The position numbers and the translations under genes are program-made. From Phoronis australis (taxonomy: Eukaryota > Phoronida > Phoronidae), in NCBI GenBank assembly GCA_002633005.1, contig NMRA01000270.1, forward strand, positions 354,536 through 418,535: a stretch of DNA of 64,000 nucleotides, in the 5' to 3' direction. Below the pieces are notes generated by a model, which was not told the origin of the DNA, made no database searches, and was given only the letters and a program-made list of their open reading frames with translations. This document shows positions 1 to 13,800 of this stretch, piece after piece (within the stretch, counting starts at the first letter, position 1; each line of letters opens with the position of its first letter).

Positions 1-2234
1 TTTTTACTGAAAATCAACTCTGGTTTTCTTCCTTGTATTTCATTTCATGTTTTGTGCGTGGTCCAGCTGATATTTGAATTGCTTCCACCAGATGGCGTAC
101 AATAGTAGCTCCCAATTCTATTCAAGATTCCATTGAAATGATCTACAACAGCAACTTTCTCTAAAATGTAGGTTCATGAGACTATTGGTTTGACTATGAA
201 GTGTTTATCGATTCAAACACTCCTCTGAAGTCAAGCTCCTTGTCGGAATCTTTCGGTTATTGAAAGAATTGTATCTGGCATCAACCAATTATTTTACTAT
301 GACACAGTAGTTTTAAAGTGATTTAGTGTAGTTTTCAATTATTTATTTGCAGGACTGCTATCGTAGTTTTTCCTACATACCAGTTGCAGTGTTAGTGAAT
401 TGAACATTCCAGTGTTGCATAATGTTAATAGGTTTGGCAATCATTCCGATTCGATGGGTTGTGATAAAGTGTGACAATTGTATCAGTGATATTTAATTTG
501 TATGAAAATACAACGGCTTTGTGAGAGATTCTCCGTTTCCTTGTGAACGTTGGCCTAATACAAAACCATTTATTGTTAACTGATTAGGTAACCTACTGTA
601 CACCAATTAGACTGGTACAGTAATATCTCACATATTTAAGGCTGACAAGAGAATTCTTATATTATGTAAGATACCCAACACCAAATTACTGCTTTGCTAC
701 ATTCAACTTGTGTACCATAGCTTTTAGCAAACAATATTATGAAAAATTATTGGCATTCACATCATTGAAGACAATGAGATTAGGGCATTTTTTCTGAATT
801 TTGTGAGATTTTACCATATTAATTTTCAGAAGAATGTATTTTCAAACGACACCATTTTGCTTTCAACATGTATTTGTTCAAAAAGCCACCAAAATTCACA
901 ACACAATCTTACAAGGAAAAGTGCAGACACTGGGGAACCAAGTGAACGATAACACTGTCAATAAATAGTGATATGCTGTTTGATTTTAAAGTGAAAACAT
1001 CAATTATCTGCAACTCAAACATTCAAATCGAGCTCTCACAGAACCAAAAACATTCAAAACATGGATTACACCGAAAACACAAAGTTGCACGAAAAAAAAT
1101 GTTGTTTCGAGATGAAATGTACATAAGTGTGTACCAAACCCACACAGGCTACTCTTGAAACCAAACAAAGGAACATCGGGTGTACAAAGCACAGGTTCGG
1201 CAATACACAACAACACAGTGATGTTTCACTAAAAGACCAAATACTTGCTCTTTCAGTACAAATTATCAAGTACACGTGACCCCCAGAATCTTGTGCTCAG
1301 GTCCCTATTTAGAACCAAAGATTTTTTTCTGCGGACGAGCTGCAGTTTCTTTGTCAACGAACCATCAAAAGTAATCCAACAAAACACCCGTTTCCCTATC
1401 ATAACACTCAGCTGTCATGACGGGATATTCTAGGTAATATTGTCCAATTATTGTTGATGTGTACTGCAATTGCACAACAATTAGGAAAAAAACTGGACAG
1501 TCTAAAAAGAGATTTTGTTGACACGGTGCCCAAAAGTTAAGTCGACTCAACAAAACGTTCACCAAAGCTTCATTTGACACAACTAACGGTACCATCTAGT
1601 CTTGATACGACAGATTTACAGAAGGACTTCGAAACACAAGTTTCACCGAATATTGGACTCGGCACAGGTGCTCAAAAATAAGAAAATCTGATAATTTAAC
1701 AACCAAACCAAGACATTGCGTGAGGACAACTGAAAATGTGAGGGATGACTTCTAACATTGACTAAAACTTCAACATCCTTAGTGCCTTAAATCAACTGAC
1801 CCATCAGTTTTAGTATCACAGTTTTACTAACTGGTAGAACCTCACAGTTCATTAGATCACAAATCACAATGTTTCGACTCGGTTCCGAGTCACCATCATC
1901 AGCGAGGTATGACAAAGAGATCAACAAAGCACAGTGACGGTCGTTTGTGCCCGAGTGCGGTCGTGTGCGACCAGCTGTAATACTAACAACGGTAGTGCAT
2001 ATAGACTCTAGACAACTGTACATAATATTTACAGGGTATTTACACCTAACAATGCGTATCTACTTATCAATGCCACAGTCTGAGTGAAGTTCCCGATTTG
2101 CGTCACTCATGGTCAATTCCGTGTAAAATCAGCAATACTTCACAGAAGTTTGTCACGTTGCTGATATTTATCTATCTCCAATACCGAAGAGTTCATTCAC
2201 CCAGACTGTGATGATATGCAGATGTCCCTGAGTT
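1..2234 (-). other. 3' UTR and/or downstream flank of the DUSP gene
   Basis: There is no exon-like coding block here. As a minus-strand 3' UTR it offers AATAAA (as TTTATT on the plus strand) at 569-574 and 342-347, and ATTAAA at 493-498, so the transcript may end near or past the window edge. Short open frames (for example 973-1158, 1787-2023) lack family features. A CTCF-core-like CCACCAGATGGCG occurs near 86-98. Confidence 0.5.
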
Positions 2235-3348
2235 TCATGACACCTGTATTATCTCCAGGCTCCCGTGTAATGAGTTATGACTCCCCCCTGATGAGATACT
2301 GCTGCTACTCAGATGCGGGTCGGACAACCCCCTACACCGACACTTCACCACTTCCGACAACCCACTGTAGAAGTCACTAGTCCCTCCACCCCCTCGTCCC
2401 ATGTGACAATGTCCTGTGCAACTGCTACATGTCGTCATGGAGAAACTCTCATCACCGGGGGATTGTAGTATATTTTCCAGGCTTCGAGACTTACGGTTCT
2501 TCTCGACATTACCCAAATGAACGCCCCTTCCGAGGGTGTTTTCTAGTGGTAATGCATTTCCCTGAGATTTTTCTAGTTTCATACATGTGTAACTACTGCT
2601 GTGAGGCAAGCAACCAGAGTTCAATGTAGTCTTGGTCGAGACACAGTCTTGGCTGTCCGACGACTCCATTTCCAATACAGGGTATGATGAGAATGCTATA
2701 CTGTTTGGCCTCACTAGAGGGCGCTTTGCTCGCACCTCTGGCGAACGCATGATTACTTCGGCGCTTCCCTGACTCGTATTCTGATTAAAGTCCGCTTCCG
2801 CATTTTTCAGTCTGGTCTCTGAGCAACCTAAACTGAGGGGCCTCTTTGTACCCTTCGACGGTACCTCATCCTGTGTCCTTGGCAACGATGTGTCATCATG
2901 AGCTACACACGGTGTAAAGTTCAATTTATCTAAAGTTGTCATGGGAAAACGGCCGGTAAAGGGGTCCTTGTCTGAACTCGGACTCTCAGACGTCACGTTG
3001 AAGTTCAACTTGGCCAATGCCGTCGTCGGCGATTGAGCCGCTGTCTGAACAGTCGTGGCCGGGAGGTTAAGACTGAACTTGGGAAGGCTGCGGACACCCT
3101 TCACATGCGTTCGGGACGAGTCTTTAACAGAATCAAAACAAAATGGTCGCACAGCGTCGGACGCGCCGACAGACTCCCCCAAAAGCCGCGGTGATGTCAG
3201 AGGGTTGTCCAGTATACTCTGTAGCACGGCCGCAGACTTGCTCGATCCTGACACTTCCTTGGAACCGTTCAATTCCTTCTCATATTCCAGGAGTTGACCC
3301 AGAAAGTTGAAGTTGGGCGATATTGTGGGCCGCTTCTCTTTGACATAC
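2235..3348 (-). CDS. DUSP8/16-like: DUSP8/16-like coding exon 7: end of DSP domain and Ser-rich C-terminal tail
   Basis: The exon has 1114 nt and ends with TGA at 2235-2237. The acceptor is AATTACTTCAG. It begins YVKEKRPTISPNFNFLGQLLEYEK, almost identical to the vertebrate DUSP8/16 domain end. The 345-residue tail is low-complexity, rich in Ser, Thr and Pro, with SP sites at 324-325, 394-395 and 474-475. KGTKRPLSLGCSE (437-449) resembles the conserved LKRSFSLDIKS of DUSP8/16, a basic-hydrophobic docking-like motif. RSLENILQSP and a Cys-rich patch (TTCSSCTGHC, CRCRG) follow. The protein ends SLHGSLEIIQVS, matching the vertebrate SGSMEIIEVS terminus. The end match makes loss of the true C terminus unlikely. 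Confidence 0.96.
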
Positions 3349-6300
3349 CTGAAGTAATTACAACTCATTCACAAAGCTGGCCAAAGAACAGTGCAGGTAT
3401 GAAACAAAAGAGTGGAAATATTCAACAATCAATAGGCGCACAGTGGGTTTGGTATTTGACAATTAACAAACATGCTAAGTTTACTAGAGGACCCACAGTA
3501 ATGAATTTCAACTCCGTTGCTTTGTTAATAGCAATGGTTCAATAGAGAGAATTCAAAAAACAAATGGTTGGACGTTAAATTGAATATAACAGTTACTCGC
3601 ACTAGAAACAGAAATTAACAATTTTCCACTTTAACAAGTACAATATTACATATTGCCAACATAAACGAAACAAATTTTGAAGAGTCTTTCTCCATTAACT
3701 CAAACTTTCTCAAACTGCAGAGCAGTGGTAGATCTTACCTGTATGCCTCGTCCATACTCATGTTCAGGTGTGTCATCAGGTAAGCTATAGCCAGAGTGGG
3801 TGACCGGGATATACCAGCGACACAATGAATGATGACACAACCATTGGCTTCACGCACCTTCTCTGGAAGAACAAACATACAGACATGAAGAACACAGAAG
3901 ACTGACAAGAGTAATTTCACAAACACGACTTGATAACTAACACTACTCTAATTAATGTCAAGACAGCTATAACCCCATGGCAGAAGTATTAATGATTAGA
4001 ATGCAGCCATATTAATTATCTGAAAGTTGATCAATAGATGGCTCTCACCACAAGCTAGAGCATGACTAATAACTATGCCTTAGGGAGGAAGTTGTCTGTT
4101 TTCATAGAAATTAACATACACAAAGGTAGCCTATTACTCTCAGTATGAGTCTCTAATTAGGTGCGTGTGCAATTAATAAGGATAATGCGTGGGCTTAAAT
4201 TACCTGGAAAACTGCACAAAAGACAACTTGTTCCATCATTTAGACGTACAGTTTGCTAACCAACAATACATCATGCTTAGCACTTACAAAGGAAACTAAC
4301 GGGGACCTTAATTACAAGATTGGAGTTGAAGCTAGAGAAAGAGCGGAACACAAACGAGGGTTCCAATCAGTTGTTGCAAAATATTTCACCTTCGAGACAG
4401 CCATTTGCAGAAACACCTATATTATTATTGTTACCATTGTTTAGAGTAGAATTGTTTTGAATCTCAGCAACAGCTCGATTAAAACAACATATTTCCAGGC
4501 ACAGTAACCACACCAGTAGTTCTATAAACGAAAGGTGAAAACTACAAACAGTAAGAGTCCTTAATTTCTCTTCGCCAATTTTTATCAGAATGTTTATTTT
4601 GATCTACCTACACTTCTATCGTTACTTATTCATGGTTTGTTTCCACGACGATGCCACCGTGTAACACAAAAAAAGCACAAAAATGAATGTCATCCGTGCC
4701 AAAAACTAAATTATTCATGTCATGCCGACCCACATCAAAGAATGCCCAGGCTCCGAAGCGTATCGTGTCCAACGTGCGTACTTCATGGGCAACCCGATGG
4801 TGCAGCCACGTGCCCACGTAATGAAGCCTGTTTACTGGAGTACACAACTATGACTCATGCTTCAACCGAGGATCAATACCATAACCTTCCATTTATTATA
4901 AATAATACATGCCTTCCTACCTCATGCCACGGCGAAAACGTTTCTTCTTGTTGTGACACTACAGGAGGGTGACTTTGAAGGAGATTCCCAACCACGTTCC
5001 CATTTTATTTTTAAAAAGTGCCAAGCTACACAGTATTTGGTTTACGTCAGGTGCCTCAACTATGTTTAAACACCACAAAATTTACAACTAATAATATACA
5101 ATACCGGAAAAGTCAACAGTAACCCCGTTTTGATAATTTATTCCCCTAAAATCTAATTTTTTATTATTTTTGAAAATCTATCATCTCCAAACACAATTTT
5201 CAGTAATGACCACTAATGACCATGCGCAGTATAAACCTTACCTATGAACTGGAATGCCTGATGGAAATATGGGAGTAGCTTAGCGCAGTAGTTGTCATTG
5301 ACGGGAATGCGAAGGAAGTGGCTGTCTTGAACATGACTCGGCTTGGGCGAAGATATACTCACGTTGAGTACGTAGCCGATACCGTTCACCTAGCAAAAAC
5401 ACAGGGAATGGTTAAAAACCATGGAAACTTAGAGGTGGTATGCGGATAGACAGTCAAACACTTCTCTCATTACTTAGGCTGTGACCACAAGAACGCTGAA
5501 CACTTTTTTTAAAATAAAAGGACACAGAATCAATCCTGAAAAGACTTGACAGGGCGTAAAAATACAATCTCATTATCAGATAAATGAAGCAAGAGATATT
5601 GCATCAGGTGACATACTGTAGAGCAAGACAGAATATTTAATTCAAAAAAATTTCTATCTTTTCCCTGAGAAACTGAAATGAAACAGTGAAAAGTTGGCAG
5701 TTAACAGTTTTCTATAAAAATTTTGCCTGAAGTGAACCTGCTTGTGATGTGAACATGATTCAAACAGTGACATCAAGTGATAAATTACAACAGCCTAATA
5801 GATACAACGGACGTTACGTTACTGAAGTATTAATGACATTATAACTTTGCCATTTGACGACTAGGTGTTTTAGTAAAATTAAGCTTCCGACAAATGTTTT
5901 TATATCGAAATGAAAGCATTTATCAAAAAAAAAATCTTTGATGGATGTTTACAAGAGACCAACTTGAGTGATTTGACAAGAGATGTACTGTGAAAAGTGG
6001 CTTTATTCAGTATAGCCTGGGGGTAATACACTACATCCATGACTGACAATAGTAATAAAGCTGTCCATAAATCATTAGCTGTAGAGCGGATTAACGCTAG
6101 TAACAGTTTTCACAACTTGGCTCTAAAATACATTTAAATAACAACATCCAAGGTCAAAAAACAATAATCACTTTATGGCTTTTTTTACAAAACTCCCCTA
6201 GTCCTTGCTACGATAAACATGTAACTCCCGAAGAGAGATATTCATTTCAGCGTCACATACAATATGTCTACATACAATATGTCTACGTCTTGTTTTGCCT

Positions 6301-9300
6301 GGGGCCTTACAATCCTTCAATGAAATGACTTGTTGCTAGGAGTAGCCAAGAATCATGTTCTTTCAATTTGGTAAACAGGAGCAGACGCTGTTTAGTTGAA
6401 AAAATTCAATTTTAAAACGTCACACCATTTCTGTTGATCACGGCTTCACAGTCACTTTCAAGCAGCTCATATCGATTAATGGTGGGGGAGAAGTCCTGGA
6501 GTATTTTCCTCAAAGCAGGGTAGAATCTTTTTTGACTAATGCTTACATCACATTAACCAGTTCATATACTTTACAAACCTGCCAATCAACTGTCCAAATC
6601 AGTGCTTTTTTACAAAGACGAGTCAATAATAATTTACCTCAGCTGTCTCCTTGGACAGAGCGTCCTGCTGTGAGCCCAGAAACAAGAAGGACAGTATTTT
6701 GGTCGGTCCCTCGCTGTTGGTCGCCGACAGACAGGGCTGAGAGACCGAGGTCAAGGTCATGGAGGTGGGGTTGTCTAGGTTCTGGGACTGGCACAGCTTG
6801 GGGTGGCTTGCCTGGAACTCGAGGAAGCCACCTGTAAGTATAGAAAGGTCGGTGAAACACTGAACAGATATAGGCATCACGGTGCAACAATGAACACAGG
6901 TAGGCTTCACGGTGAAATAGTGAACACACATAGGTGTTCAGGTGAAACTTTGAACACAGGAAGGCATCACTGTGAAACAGTGAACAGTATTGTGGTCACA
7001 GTGAATACAGGTAAGCATCACTGTGAAACAATGAACACTGTAGGCATATCTGTGGAAATAATAAATAAACAGCTGTTACTGTGTGAATATTGATTCCATT
7101 CATACATGTCTTTTGCTTTTTTAAAGTGGGCCACCCACGAAACAAGTCTCAGGCTTTCCTGTGAAAATTTTTGTCATCATTTTGACCAATCAATCAATAT
7201 CATTTATTGTACATCGTAGGCATTGCCTACACGTACATAACATGAAATGTATATTCAAAGTATTTACACAGAGATCAACCATAGCTATCTAGATATAGAA
7301 TGCTCGGCACTGGATACAGTCACGATTAAATATTATTTTATACTTTTTTTTGCCTAAGAATGATTTAAACAACCTCATTGGTTCACCGTATTCTTTGACG
7401 TATCATTAGTTCTAGAACAGCCTGAATGTCTGACTGCAATGACCAGTCTCATTGGACTGACTCACTTCACACATAGCTTGTTCATGTTGATTTATTCCTA
7501 TTAATATCGATACTGTTCTCAATTTTGCTTCATTGGAAATAGACACAAGATATTTTGCACGACTAATTCACAATCAAAATGAATGCATAACATCCCGTAC
7601 TGGTTGAGTGCTTCATGTAAAAAACTTGCACGTGAAACATAGCTAATGTCATTGAAGAATGGCACACAGGTGATATTTCATTCAATTTAATAAGAAGAGG
7701 CAATAATTTTGATTCCAATTTACCGCAGCTTGTCAATAATTAAATAATCCAATGAGTGAAGTAACTGCGTAGTTACCCCACCATCAAGCCTATTGACAAA
7801 AGCTGGAAATCAATCGACGAAGGCTGTTTTGTTTGTGCAATTGGTTTGTGCTCGTTGGCTCAGTTCTATAAATGTTCAATGGAAACCTGAACAAGTGTCC
7901 TTCACAGCAATGAAGTAACCCAATAATGACACCAGGACAAACAGTTCACATCTCTTGCATTCCTTATCAATTTTCACAAGTTAGGAGTCTTTCTTTCAAC
8001 GGAAATTAAATAAACATTTTCTTGCCTCGCCTCTGCAGCTCTAAAATCTATTTCTCGGTTTACAACAACCCCTCGTTTCGGTCAGACGCATCTCTTGCAG
8101 TACTCAGGTGCGTTCTTTAGAAAAAATTGCTGGAAAAGGACCAACTGAAAAGCTGTGTCGATGCAAATAGAATAGAGGTTCGTGAAAACAGAATAGTTTT
8201 TAGATATGGTGTTACTGCATCACCAGCTTCAAGACACCAATAAATCTGTTTAATAAATACGGTGAATTTTTTGACAATTTTTTATCATAAATGCAGAGTA
8301 GTTTATTCTTTAATTTTAAAAATGTTTTCTGACGTTGAACTTCATAGAATTACTGAAAAACGTTTGTTTAACACTTCTACCACAAATGTAAATTAACACG
8401 TTCAACCTTCAGAACAGTGGGTTTGATTGACAGCAGAATTGAGGCCACGCCCACAAATAAAATTAAACATTCTCAATTTTTGAAGGAAGATAAGCAGCAC
8501 AAAATTACTGTTTGTTCAGGTACTGTACTACAGTTAGCATTTGAACATTTTGAAAATTATGGGTATTCACAACACTTTCAAAAGCCCTTGAACAATGATG
8601 AAAGTCAGTTTTAGCTAATTATTTTTGTTCGAAATTAGTGATATTTAACCATATTTACTTCTACCTCTGGTTTTATGTAAAGCATTTTCAACAAAGTTCA
8701 ACCTTTGGCTTTGGGTTCAAGCCACACAAAAACTAAAGCAGTTGAGAGGACAAAAAGATATAAATCTCCAGAGATTCGTCTTGAGCCGGGATCAACTGAC
8801 TGTGACTTGCTATGACAACAAGATCGACTGGTCAACCCGCGCTAACACGTGCAATCCCGTGTTTACATCTCGGAGTCATCTTGCCCTCGAGGACTAACGG
8901 TCACCAGGGAATATGAAGAACATCCACCTAGATAACTAGAAATTAGGTTTGGCGCCAGACGGTGAGACCTTTGTTTTGTACTTAAGAAGAGTAAATGTAT
9001 TATTAATTTACAACTAACAACTGATATCAAATGATATCATGCAGTTGACTGGTTTGCTATTAGTTCTGGACGAGTACAGGGACACTGTGAGGTGCCATTA
9101 ATAGTCAGTACTCAAATAGCGCGAGATTAAACGACATGCGAAAGTAAGAAACAAGATGTTTTGCAAACATTTTGTTAAGCGTTTAATTAGCAACAGTTCA
9201 CAAAAAGCTGTGACGTTTTAGTACTTTCCAGAGAACCTCACTTTAGAGGCAAATTTGGATCAACACAATTCAGAAGAGACTTTCAACAATACAAAGTACG

Positions 9301-10854
9301 TAATTTAATGACAGATAAACATTGAGTACCGGTAATAAGTGTAACTTTGTATGTAGGGTACTGGTAGTCGTTTAGTAAAATAAACTGTTTAATTTATACA
9401 TAGACAAGACTGCAGTAAACACCCAACTGTACACATGATGAGACTGAACACAAGGTTGTTAATTCTACTGGGAGTGACGTCAACGAGCAACATGAATGAG
9501 CGGGGGAAATGTTAAAGATCTAAACAGTTTGAAAGGTCAGGTGAATGAATGTCCAACACAAGATACCCAGGAAGATGCAACAGGAAACAATCTACCTTAT
9601 CACGCAGTTGGAGAATCCGAGTTCAATTGTATGCGAGTTCACACCTTAGAGGCCTTATAAACGAGATGACTCCTCAACCTGAATCCAGCTGATATCAAAA
9701 CCAGGCAAATATAGCCAGCCCTTCCTCACCCGTATTTCTATATAAAACAATGACTTCAAAAATAGATCCAATAATAATAAAAAGTGAAGGCAGTGCCGTG
9801 AATGATCAGGTGAGCACAGCCGACTGCTCCAGGAGAACCCCAACTAAGGAACATGACACGGTCCAGTGATCTCTACACAGGTAAATGGCGCAGTTCAATG
9901 ACTTCAGGTAATTAGGTGTGGCGCCAAGCCAGCGCTGATCAAGAACGGTGAAGATGGCAATTAATCCGAGTGAATGATAACGTAATCGACTTGTTTGAAC
10001 AGTGCAGGAAATTGCACGTGGATTAGCTAGCAGGGGAAATGCAATGCATTAGATGAAAACAATGCACAGACAGACATATGTCGCCTGGCTGATGACTCAG
10101 CCTGCGCAACAGGCAGGTAAAGCTTACCTTGAGAAAAAATACAGTATCCTTTTATTGCGCAACAATGTGGCACTGATGTATGGTAGGAATGATAATGAAG
10201 ATGCCAAGGCTGCAGGTACCACTTAATTACCAGAACTGTTGTGAAATTGTGAGAAACTTTACAACTTGCACTATTGAACAGAAACTCTGTTTCATTCTCC
10301 ATGAAAAATCAGTGCATGCACGAAAAATTCAGGGAGCAGTTTAATTCTACAAAAAGCCAATATTGAATTTGTAACCAGTCAATCAATGCTGAATGATTGA
10401 CCCACACTATTGTGTGATTCAGGTTCACTACGAGGGATTACAAAATTCTGAAATTAGTGCAGAGAAGTACAAGAGCAATTGAAAGTTTATTTGAGTTTCT
10501 TCCATTTCCTGACAAGCTTGAGCTGAGTGGGGTGATCGATAATTCATTTTACTTGTTAACATGTTACGCAACTCTAGCTCTGTACATAGCATACCTGGCT
10601 CCATCATAACAGTGATGTTGAGGGTCAATACAGTTATTGGAAACACTTCATGGAAGACGATTAATTCACACAGGTAATGTGAAACATCAAAGACAAAGGC
10701 TAGTACAGTATCACACCTGTACAAGTAAGCAGGTGGTTCAGGAATCAGGGCTGACAAGGCGGTGTAGTGTTCATAACCTGTACAGTGGCAAACACACACA
10801 CAGTGGCAAACACGCACGCACTCGCACACGCACAACACAGGCACGCACGCACGC

Positions 10855-10885
<31 letters not shown>

Positions 10886-13800
10886 CACAAACACGCATGC
10901 ATGCACGAACACAAGCAACTATCAGTTGTGTTACTGACATGAATAAATACTCATGTCACAAAAAGACAAAGGGTGACATAGCTGGAAAAATATGGTATAG
11001 CGAAATCTCAACAATTTCCGACAAAAATAATTCCCAAAATTACTATTTTCATTTTTCAAGGGCTTCCAGTTCTGACATTGCTGTGAATTTTTTCAAACTA
11101 TTGTCCAGTAGTAGCTCTGACATAGAGCTAAAGTCAAAGAAAAGGATTACTTTTAATGGAAAAACATGAGAAAATAAAATTTCACTTGTCACGTTGTGTC
11201 CTTTATTGGTGAGATTTTACTGTACTGACAAATGTAAAATGTCAGAAATGTTTGAGGCTCAAGTTGTCAGTAGAAAGCTATTTAACTGTTATGCGTATCT
11301 GAAAACAAGTCTAATCCCCCCAGTGCTATGCAACTTGGACCAAAATGCATGATAAATGAAAATGAAAACAACGCTTGTATTTTGCAAACACACAAAAACA
11401 GACAGCAGGATCCCTAGATTTCTAAGTTAGTCACATCCACAGAGCCTAAAGATAGCCCACAAGCCCTGCCTCTCTCAATGTTTGTCTTCACTGGATGATG
11501 TTAATCCAAATGGACACAACTGACCTTCCATTATGCTCTCAGAGCGCTGATGACTAATGCACTGTATATAGCCCAGCACAACAACAGCAGCAGTAGCCAT
11601 GTGGCACTTCAACAGAATCTGGCCACTTTTCACAAACAAGCCAATAACAACATCCACTGAGCGGTGAATAACAATTTACCAACTGTGAAGCAAACAGCCT
11701 ACATAACACTTGCAAACTGACAATTTTCATTTGCCAACCAATCCACAACAAAGTGGCTGATTCAGAGGATACAACAATTTTTCAGGAACACGCTTCCTTC
11801 AAATTAATTTAAGATAAGTCAATTAAAATTAAGATGAAACCATTACCACAGAAAACAGGCCACTACCAGGTGATGTGGTAATACATATAATAAAATGCTA
11901 TAATTCACAAGGGAATATTTTAGTTAAGCCTAAGGCATGCCATGAAATCGCATCACAGGGTCACACAACTGAACAAAGTAACCCATGAACATGTAGAGAA
12001 GTCCGTTAGTAAAATATTCACTGTTAACTCTCAATAATGATATTTTGTAAGAAATTTTTGCAACTCTAAGAATGTTGATAGCAGCCAAAGAATGTAATCA
12101 TAATTTCCTTCTTTAACAAACAGCTCCCTGACATTCCAGAGATAATTAACCACCCTGCACCATTATTGTACACCTGAGTGAACACTGGCAATATGACTGG
12201 CACATTCCAGCCAGATTTTCCCAGCTGTCCACGCAGCTCAATTTCAGTTCATAAAACTCTTCAAAGAATTTTTCTCACATTTGAAATGGAATGTAACCGT
12301 CCTAGTATAGTCAACCAAATGACAGTCTCAAATTTTTTTAAGTGTGAAACATTGCTGCAAATAGTATTTTCAAAAACAAGTATTTTCAAAAACAAAATAA
12401 AAATCATTTTTCCCTTTACTACATCTGACCAAAATATTCTTTTAAAATTTTCACAAGTTCTCAATTTCCTGTTATTTTATTTTAACTTTTTAGAATCAAG
12501 AAATTAACCCAAAGCAGAGCAGATCTCTGCCAAGTCAATCCCCACCCCTAACCACGAACTATTCTATTAACACAGACTATCCTCCCCAGCCCATACAGTC
12601 ACACATCCTAGGATCCCCCAGCTCACATTAGCCCTCCCCCCTGTATTAATCACTCAGATCCCATCTGGCGCACAACCACATCCTGGATCACAGTTCACAC
12701 ATGCACACACAACCTGTGTGCGGACAGTGATGATGTCACATGGAGTCCTGCTGTGCAGTTACCCAATCTACAGGGACACCATAAGCCGTTCTCAGGGAAA
12801 TAAGTGACCAGTTCTCTGGATGAGGTCATCCTACCAGACTTGTTTTGACAGCTATTTGCCAGAGCCAAACACTCCCATCCAGGAAACCCACCATTGGAAC
12901 AAGCAAAACAACAAACTTCTCAAAACTGTAAAAATATTTTGTTCATGTGGAAAAAAAACATTATATGACGTAGGGCACATGCAGACTATCCCGAACTGAC
13001 TATTGCCAAAATATCAGTATATTCTTGTAACACATATCACTATACAATAATTGACTAATCTCCCTAGTCACCGTTTTTGTGGTAAGAACAGGTCATTAAA
13101 GTGTAGAAAAGGCTGATGTCATAGAATAGACATGTATAAATATAGTAGATGACTTTACCAGTCAGAACAGCCCATAAACCACAGAATCAGGAGATTTAGT
13201 TTACATTTATAATACAAGATGAGCAAGATAATACTAATCGCCAGCCAGTGCTAACAATTCTTGGAAACCACCATCTGATCAGGATCGAACTTAAGTTTTT
13301 GGTATGAAAAAGATCTATTTTTCCCAACAATAAAAACAAGGTCTTAGCCAAGTTGTATACAGCGTACAACTACTTGCGTCAATTGATCAAATATCAAATA
13401 TCATATATCAATGGGTGTTTAGGGTGGCCCTTAATCAACACCCATCCTAACTACTTTCATGAAAGAAACACTAGGTAATGAGTGACAATGCGCACCCAGT
13501 GAAGTCAAACAAAACCTTTGGACCTAAACAACCATTTTTTGTCTGTCACCTGTCTAGTGTGATCCACAGTGACCCCGCGACCTTTAGATATCACAATATC
13601 ACAACAGGCAGCAGCTGACTCATACCTTCAGCTCCGTCATGGCTACAGCCCAATGCAGGGTCTTCAACGATCAGCCGTGCAGCCAGGGAAACGGTAACGA
13701 CCTGGCTCCTTTCGAAAAGGTGAATAACCTTGGTAAGAATCAATGTTTAATGCGCTGGCTGCATGCAGACAGCGCATAACATCGATATATACCTTTAGCC

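Noticed and set aside
10428-10942. Open frames of 170 and 101 residues on opposite strands
   Set aside because: They are generated by the CA microsatellite; the Cys/Val and Thr/His repeats follow the dinucleotide run.
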